From contig NZ_JAAUWT010000002.1 of NCBI RefSeq assembly GCF_014694455.1, positions 1 through 64,000 on the forward strand: 64,000 nt of DNA, given 5' to 3'. The notes beneath the pieces were generated by a model that was not told where the DNA came from, did no database searches, and was given only the letters and a program-made list of their open reading frames with translations. The position numbers and the translations under genes were made by a program. Below, piece after piece: positions 59,851 through 64,000 of the stretch; the first letter of the stretch is position 1, and each line of letters begins with the position of its first letter. This stretch comes from Vibrio sp. S9_S30. GTDB taxonomy: Bacteria; Pseudomonadota; Gammaproteobacteria; Enterobacterales; Vibrionaceae.

Positions 59851-61110
59851 TTACTTGCGTGTGTAGCGAGAGTAGGATAGGTCCTCATATTCAATATCCG
59901 GTGTTTGATTGGCGACAATATCAGCCAATAGTCGTCCAGAACCGCAAGCGAGAGTCCAGCCCAGCGTACCGTGCCCGGTGTTGGTGAACATATTAGACAA
60001 GGGGGTTTGCCCGATGATCGGTGTGCCATCTGGGGTCATAGGGCGAAGACCAGTCCAGTACTCTGCATCCGATAGTCGGCTTGCTTTGGGGAAAAGATCG
60101 GTGAGTACTTTATTGATTGTTTTAGTGCGCTTAATCGGAAGCGTTTGGTTAAAGCCCGCCAATTCAGCGGTTCCAGCCACACGAATCCGATCATCAAATC
60201 GAGTAATGGCCACCTTAAAGGTTTCATCCATTATGGTCGAATTTGGTGCATTGTCTTCGTCTTCTACTGGAACGGTTAGGGAGTACCCTTTTACCGGATA
60301 CACAGGCAAATGGATCCCCAACGGTTTAAGCCACTGTGCAGAGTGACTGCCCATGGCAACTACGTATTTATCCGCTTTGAATGTCTGTTGAGTGGTCGTC
60401 ACTCCGGTGATCATTTTTTGGTTATGTTGAATGTCTTTTACTTCTTGGTGGTAGTGAAATTGGACGCCGACATTTTTACAGTGCTGCTCCAATTGCTGGC
60501 AAAACAAAAAGCAATCACCAGTTTCATCATTAGGCAAATACAGACCGCCTGTCAGCTTGTGTTTGACCGCGGCTAACCCCGGTTCTTTTTCAATACACTG
60601 TTCAACATTGAGCAAATGATGCGGAATGCCACTTTTTCCTAATAGGTACATGTCTTTTCCGACGGCGTCTATTTGTTCTGCATGACGAAATACTTGCAAT
60701 GTTCCGAGTTTTTTTCCTTCAAATTCTAAATCGAGAGACTGCGTCAATTCCCGCATGCATAATTTGCTGTAATTCGCTAAGCGAAGCATTCTCGATTTGT
60801 TTTGTTGGTATTTCTTCTCGGTGCAATTTGCCAGCATCTTCAGACTCCAGCCCATCATGTTTGAATCTAACGGTGGGGATATCTTGAGTGGTGCATGTGT
60901 CTGCGCTAACCACTTTATGGCTTTAAACGGAATGCCTGGAGCTGCCCACGGAGCTGAATAGCCATAGGAAAGTTGCCCAGCATTAGCAAAACTGGTTTCC
61001 AAAGCACTGCTTTCTTGCCTATCGATAACCTCAACATCAAATCCCGCTTGTCTTAAATACCAAGCACTGGTTAAACCAATAACGCCACTTCCAATCACTA
61101 AGGCTTTCAT
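59851..61110 (-). CDS. dadA: DadA: D-amino acid dehydrogenase, small subunit
   Basis: A 419-residue FAD enzyme. The N-terminal dinucleotide fold is VIGSGVIGLTSAWYLRQAG, and the C-terminal region has WTGLRPMTPDGTPIIG and GHGTLGWTLACGSG. It oxidises D-alanine and other D-amino acids to keto acids, passing electrons to the respiratory chain. No alanine racemase (dadX) is adjacent. It is divergent from a LysR regulator that is its likely controller. Confidence 0.93.
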   Translation of the reverse strand: MKALVIGSGVIGLTSAWYLRQAGFDVEVIDRQESSALETSFANAGQLSYGYSAPWAAPGIPFKAIKWLAQTHAPLKISPPLDSNMMGWSLKMLANCTEKKYQQNKSRMLRLANYSKLCMRELTQSLDLEFEGKKLGTLQVFRHAEQIDAVGKDMYLLGKSGIPHHLLNVEQCIEKEPGLAAVKHKLTGGLYLPNDETGDCFLFCQQLEQHCKNVGVQFHYHQEVKDIQHNQKMITGVTTTQQTFKADKYVVAMGSHSAQWLKPLGIHLPVYPVKGYSLTVPVEDEDNAPNSTIMDETFKVAITRFDDRIRVAGTAELAGFNQTLPIKRTKTINKVLTDLFPKASRLSDAEYWTGLRPMTPDGTPIIGQTPLSNMFTNTGHGTLGWTLACGSGRLLADIVANQTPDIEYEDLSYSRYTRK

Positions 61111-61248
61111 TTTTGCTTATCCGTTTTAGTTCGTTTATTTCAAGAGCCGTAATCCGCTGCGTAGTGTCTGGTGTTTACAAATGGTTAACAATCGATAAAA
61201 ATTACAACTAGCCTTTAGAAAAACTAAACACAAGTGTTGAGTAACAGA

Positions 61249-62166
61249 ATGGAAATTGTGAAAAGTAGCATTGTTAGCCACCTATCAACATTCGAAGTTG
61301 CAGCGCGGGAGGGCAGCTTTACTGGCGCATCTCGTATCTTGCATAAAACAACAGGCGCAATCAGTCAGCAAATATCACTGCTTGAAAAACAACTTGGATT
61401 CCCACTGTTTGAAAGGCATTCTCGTGGGGTTCAGTTGAATGAAAATGGCCGCATTTTGTTTGAATCGACCCAGCAAGGGTTAACGATGATACACAATGCA
61501 ATAGAGAGTATTCGTAGTGCAGCGAATACAGAACAAGAAATTCGCCTTAAACTTACCCCATCATTTGCCTATAAGTGGTTAATGCCTAGGTTACAAAATT
61601 TCTATAGTCTTTATCCCGATATTCAAATCCAGAGTTACGCGGAAGCAGCATTAGTGGACGCATACAGTGGCGACTTTGATTTAGTGATTGATTATGGTGT
61701 GGTTCCATATAGAGATTCGCGTGCTAGTTTGCTTCTTAAAGAATCCCTTCTTCCGGTTATGTCACCTGCTGTGATGGCGCAGTATGATTGGGCAAACGAT
61801 CCCAAGATATGGGAGAAAGTGCTGTTGCTGCACGATGGCATGCCATGGCGGCACGCTGCAAAGGATGTGGAGTGGCAGATGTGGTTAAAGTTAAACAATG
61901 CCTCCCCCAGTGAGCTCAAAGGGCATTTCTTTAACCGAGCCGATATGGCCATGGCGGCGGCAGAAGCAGGGGTTGGTGTTGCTATGGGGAGGTTGTCCCT
62001 ATTGGAAGAGGACATTAAAAATCAAAGGTTATGTAGCCCATTCCCACCGACCCCCGTTGAAGCGGGGTATTTTCTTATTCAGCATAAAGAAAGCGAAAGT
62101 ATAGAAAAGTTCACTCGCTGGTTAAGGCAAGAAGCAGAAAGCAGAAGGCAGAAAGCGAATAAATAA
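61249..62166 (+). CDS. LysR-family transcriptional regulator
   Basis: About 305 residues from the ATG at 61249; a GTG at 61234 would add five residues. The N-terminal winged helix (FEVAAREGSFTGASRILHKTTGAISQQISLLEKQL) and effector domain resemble the GcvA-like group. It is divergent from dadA with 138 bp between, so regulation of dadA, perhaps in response to alanine or another amino acid, is inferred. Confidence 0.88.
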   Translation: MEIVKSSIVSHLSTFEVAAREGSFTGASRILHKTTGAISQQISLLEKQLGFPLFERHSRGVQLNENGRILFESTQQGLTMIHNAIESIRSAANTEQEIRLKLTPSFAYKWLMPRLQNFYSLYPDIQIQSYAEAALVDAYSGDFDLVIDYGVVPYRDSRASLLLKESLLPVMSPAVMAQYDWANDPKIWEKVLLLHDGMPWRHAAKDVEWQMWLKLNNASPSELKGHFFNRADMAMAAAEAGVGVAMGRLSLLEEDIKNQRLCSPFPPTPVEAGYFLIQHKESESIEKFTRWLRQEAESRRQKANK

Positions 62167-62272
62167 CCACGTCTCCTTTTGTGACCGATTCAATCCCCAC
62201 CTACACTTTAAAAGTATTTTGCGTCAAGCACCGTTGGCTTGATGCCTTTTCAAGATTTTTAGGGTGGATGTG

Positions 62273-63247
62273 ATGGCAAAAAATACCACATGTAACTATT
62301 GCAACCCAGATGGTTGGCAGTGCAGTGAACCAGCTGGTGAATTGGGGTTGTGCTATTGGCATGATCCGAAGGTGGACAAGAGTAAGGATGATGTAAAAGC
62401 CAAAGTTGAGCAATGGGCAAAAGATGGCAAACCGCTGGATGGATTCCAGCTTTCTAGAGCCAAACTGGAAGACATCAACCTCGTGAACCGCGGAAGCAAA
62501 AAAGGGTATAAATGTCGTAATGCGGATTTCTATCGGGCAGATTTGCGTAATGCTCATTTCTTTGGGCTCGACCTTAGAGGCTCTTCATTAATGAAAAGTA
62601 CGTTGACCGGGTCAAACCTGCACTGTGCGCATCTTGAAGATTGCAATCTGCTTGGTGCTGATCTGAGCCGAGTCCGCCTTGAGAACGTTGAGTGGGGGGA
62701 AGAGCTCCAACAAGAAAGAAAGGCCATGGAGGCGATTCGGCAGGGAGAGATAACGAAGTCGGTCGAGTTATGCCAAGAGGCCGAAGAGGTGGCAAGATGC
62801 ATTCGAAAGCAGTGCGAGAAAGAAGGGCTGTTTGAAATAGCGGGGTACTTCTTTAAAAAAGAGATGGTATTTAGGCGTTATCAAATGCCTCGTTTCAGCT
62901 CCAAGCGACTTATTTCGAAAGGTGTAGATTTGTTCTGTGGTTACGGAGAATCCCCTATTCGAGTGGTTATGTTCTCTGTGTGTTTGATTATTTTGTGCGC
63001 ACTAGCCTATTTTTTTCTGGGCACGACGGCATCGAATCCGATTTATCCTAATATGCATGGTTACAAGGCCGTCTTTTTAGAGTTTTTGAATGCACTTTAT
63101 TTTAGTGTTGTCACCTTTACGACGCTTGGCTACGGCGATATATCGCCCATTGGACTGGCCCGGTTTGTTGCCGCTTTTGAGGCATTTTTAGGGAGCTTTA
63201 CCATGGCCTTGTTTGTCGTTGTTTTTGTTAAAAAAATGACACGATAA
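62273..63247 (+). CDS. Pentapeptide-repeat protein with a two-helix potassium-channel pore
   Basis: 324 residues from ATG 62273 (ribosome site aggg; a GTG at 62264 is too close to it). Order: an N-terminal Cys/His motif C-x2-C-x6-C-x9-C-x2-H (Cys7, 10, 17, 27, His30), possibly metal-binding; degenerate pentapeptide repeats (about 60-140, NADFYRADLRNAHFFGLDLRG); a charged helical linker (about 140-220); and two membrane helices around the selectivity filter TTLGYGD. This predicts a K+-selective pore gated or anchored by the cytoplasmic part. Role and ligand are unknown. Confidence 0.85.
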   Translation: MAKNTTCNYCNPDGWQCSEPAGELGLCYWHDPKVDKSKDDVKAKVEQWAKDGKPLDGFQLSRAKLEDINLVNRGSKKGYKCRNADFYRADLRNAHFFGLDLRGSSLMKSTLTGSNLHCAHLEDCNLLGADLSRVRLENVEWGEELQQERKAMEAIRQGEITKSVELCQEAEEVARCIRKQCEKEGLFEIAGYFFKKEMVFRRYQMPRFSSKRLISKGVDLFCGYGESPIRVVMFSVCLIILCALAYFFLGTTASNPIYPNMHGYKAVFLEFLNALYFSVVTFTTLGYGDISPIGLARFVAAFEAFLGSFTMALFVVVFVKKMTR

Positions 63248-63259
63248 AAATGACACGAT
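63232..63259. repeat. 14-bp tandem duplication across the channel-gene stop codon
   Basis: aaaaatgacacgat occurs twice in a row (63232-63245 and 63246-63259). The first copy encodes the last residues (K-M-T-R) and leads into the TAA stop; the second is untranslated. It looks like a recent slippage or duplication event. Confidence 0.8.
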
Positions 63260-63283
63260 AGTAGTGCCTGTATGTATTTCACA

Positions 63284-64000
63284 TCATTGATGTGGGACTT
63301 TTATCCAACTATGGTACCAGCGGAATAGATTATCGATGGGTCTGGGCGTGCAAATCAAAAAACCTTGAATGTGCATGTTCCTGTAATTGTTTTCCAGATA
63401 GTTTAAGTCTTCAATGGTTTCCATCCCTTCTGCTATAAGCGTGACATTCAGTTTGGACGAAATGTCGGAAAGAGAATTCACGACAACTTGGTTAAATTGA
63501 TCGCAATGAATGTCTGTGATTAAGCTACGATCAATTTTCACCTCAGTAAAAGGCAGGCTTCGAAGCTGCTGTAGGTTGGTAAAACCCGTGCCAAAATCAT
63601 CCAATGACAATCCAAAGCCGCGAATACGGAATCGGTTCAAAGACTCCAATTGCTCGGTACTTTTTAAGGCAAATTCTTCGGTGATTTCTAAGATGATTTG
63701 CGATTTATTTATGCCTTTAGACGTGACGATTTCACTTAACACATCGGGGTAGGCAGGATTGACCAATTGGCTGGGAGAAAGGTTAATACTAAGCTTTATG
63801 TCATTATCAAACTTTTTACATAACGTCGGGAGATCGTCGAAAGATTGCTCTAAAATATGCAGTGTTATGTCATCGAGTAAATCATGGCGCATTGCCGTAG
63901 GTATGAATTGACCGGGAAGAATAGCCTTGGGAGTACCGGGTCTGCAAATCCTAGCAAGCACTTCAACGCCGTTCACCTTATGAGTTAGGATATCCACTTT
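63284..64000 (-). CDS. EAL-domain cyclic-di-GMP phosphodiesterase, C-terminal part
   Basis: 239 codons remain; the gene runs off the window, and the GTG near 63997 is internal because K-V-D before it continues the domain. The EAL motif reads EVLAR. Other catalytic residues are present: Asn in INLSPSQL, Glu in LEITEE, Asp-Asp in DDFGTG, Lys in VKIDR, Glu in AEGMET and Gln in IQGFL. It is therefore probably active in c-di-GMP hydrolysis. Any N-terminal sensor or GGDEF domain lies outside. Confidence 0.88.
   Translation of the reverse strand, partial: KVDILTHKVNGVEVLARICRPGTPKAILPGQFIPTAMRHDLLDDITLHILEQSFDDLPTLCKKFDNDIKLSINLSPSQLVNPAYPDVLSEIVTSKGINKSQIILEITEEFALKSTEQLESLNRFRIRGFGLSLDDFGTGFTNLQQLRSLPFTEVKIDRSLITDIHCDQFNQVVVNSLSDISSKLNVTLIAEGMETIEDLNYLENNYRNMHIQGFLICTPRPIDNLFRWYHSWIKVPHQ

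Noticed and set aside
63284..63997. Treating the GTG near 63997 as the start of the EAL gene
   Set aside because: The residues before it (K-V-D) continue the usual EAL-domain beginning, so the gene extends past the window.

Overview
This window looks like a stretch of chromosome 1 from a Vibrio (family Vibrionaceae, Gammaproteobacteria). The evidence is gene order and protein character. A TtpC-type TonB cluster, phoB-phoR-pstS facing ppx-ppk, enlarged PstC/PstA permeases, a peroxiredoxin/OxyR2 pair, queA-tgt-yajC-secDF, suhB/trmJ, and the full iscRSUA-hscBA-fdx-iscX run into pepB-ndk-rlmN-pilF-rodZ-ispG-hisS-yfgM-bamB-der-xseA-guaBA are all in the order familiar from Vibrio. The species cannot be fixed from the window alone. 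No rRNA, tRNA, CRISPR array or prophage was seen. The only mobile DNA is the right end of an IS66-like element at the left edge.

Layout. 1-135: tail of an IS66-family element. 136-5313: a six-gene TonB2/TonB3-type energy-transduction operon (DUF3450, ttpC, exbB, exbD, tonB, TPR), preceded by a possible Fur site and a strong 5' hairpin. 5368-8488: a DUF1904 gene, then yfhL-trhP (tRNA hydroxylation) and rdgC on the minus strand. 8602-21067: phosphate region, with phoB-phoR-pstS, then ppk-ppx on the minus strand, then pstC-pstA-pstB-phoU. Well-formed Pho boxes sit 10 bp upstream of -10 elements before phoB and before pstC. 21104-27667: accessory region with cutC, a 2-Cys peroxiredoxin divergent from an oxyR2-type regulator, a PadR regulator with a BtrH-like (DUF4872) enzyme, a CBS-domain protein and an exported trypsin-like protease.

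27860-33485: queuosine genes and the Sec accessory operon. 33656-35425: suhB and trmJ, divergent. 35447-41183: the isc operon behind two abutting type-1 IscR sites. 41410-52241: housekeeping genes (pepB, ndk, rlmN, pilF, rodZ, ispG, hisS, yfgM, bamB, der). 52847-57768: a yfgJ-like zinc ribbon, xseA, and guaBA with a PurR-like operator. 57936-62166: an alanine module (AGCS symporter, dadA, LysR regulator). 62273-64000: a pentapeptide-repeat potassium-channel-like protein and the C-terminal part of an EAL-domain protein that runs off the edge.

Themes: iron (TonB, Isc, Fe-S dependent TrhP, RlmN and IspG), phosphate (sensing, uptake, polyphosphate), redox defence (Prx/OxyR2) and tRNA modification (TrhP, QueA, Tgt, TrmJ, RlmN). 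No single locus is clearly a new system. The least explained loci are the PadR/BtrH-like pair, the protease that appears to lack a propeptide, and the cysteine-motif/pentapeptide/pore fusion.
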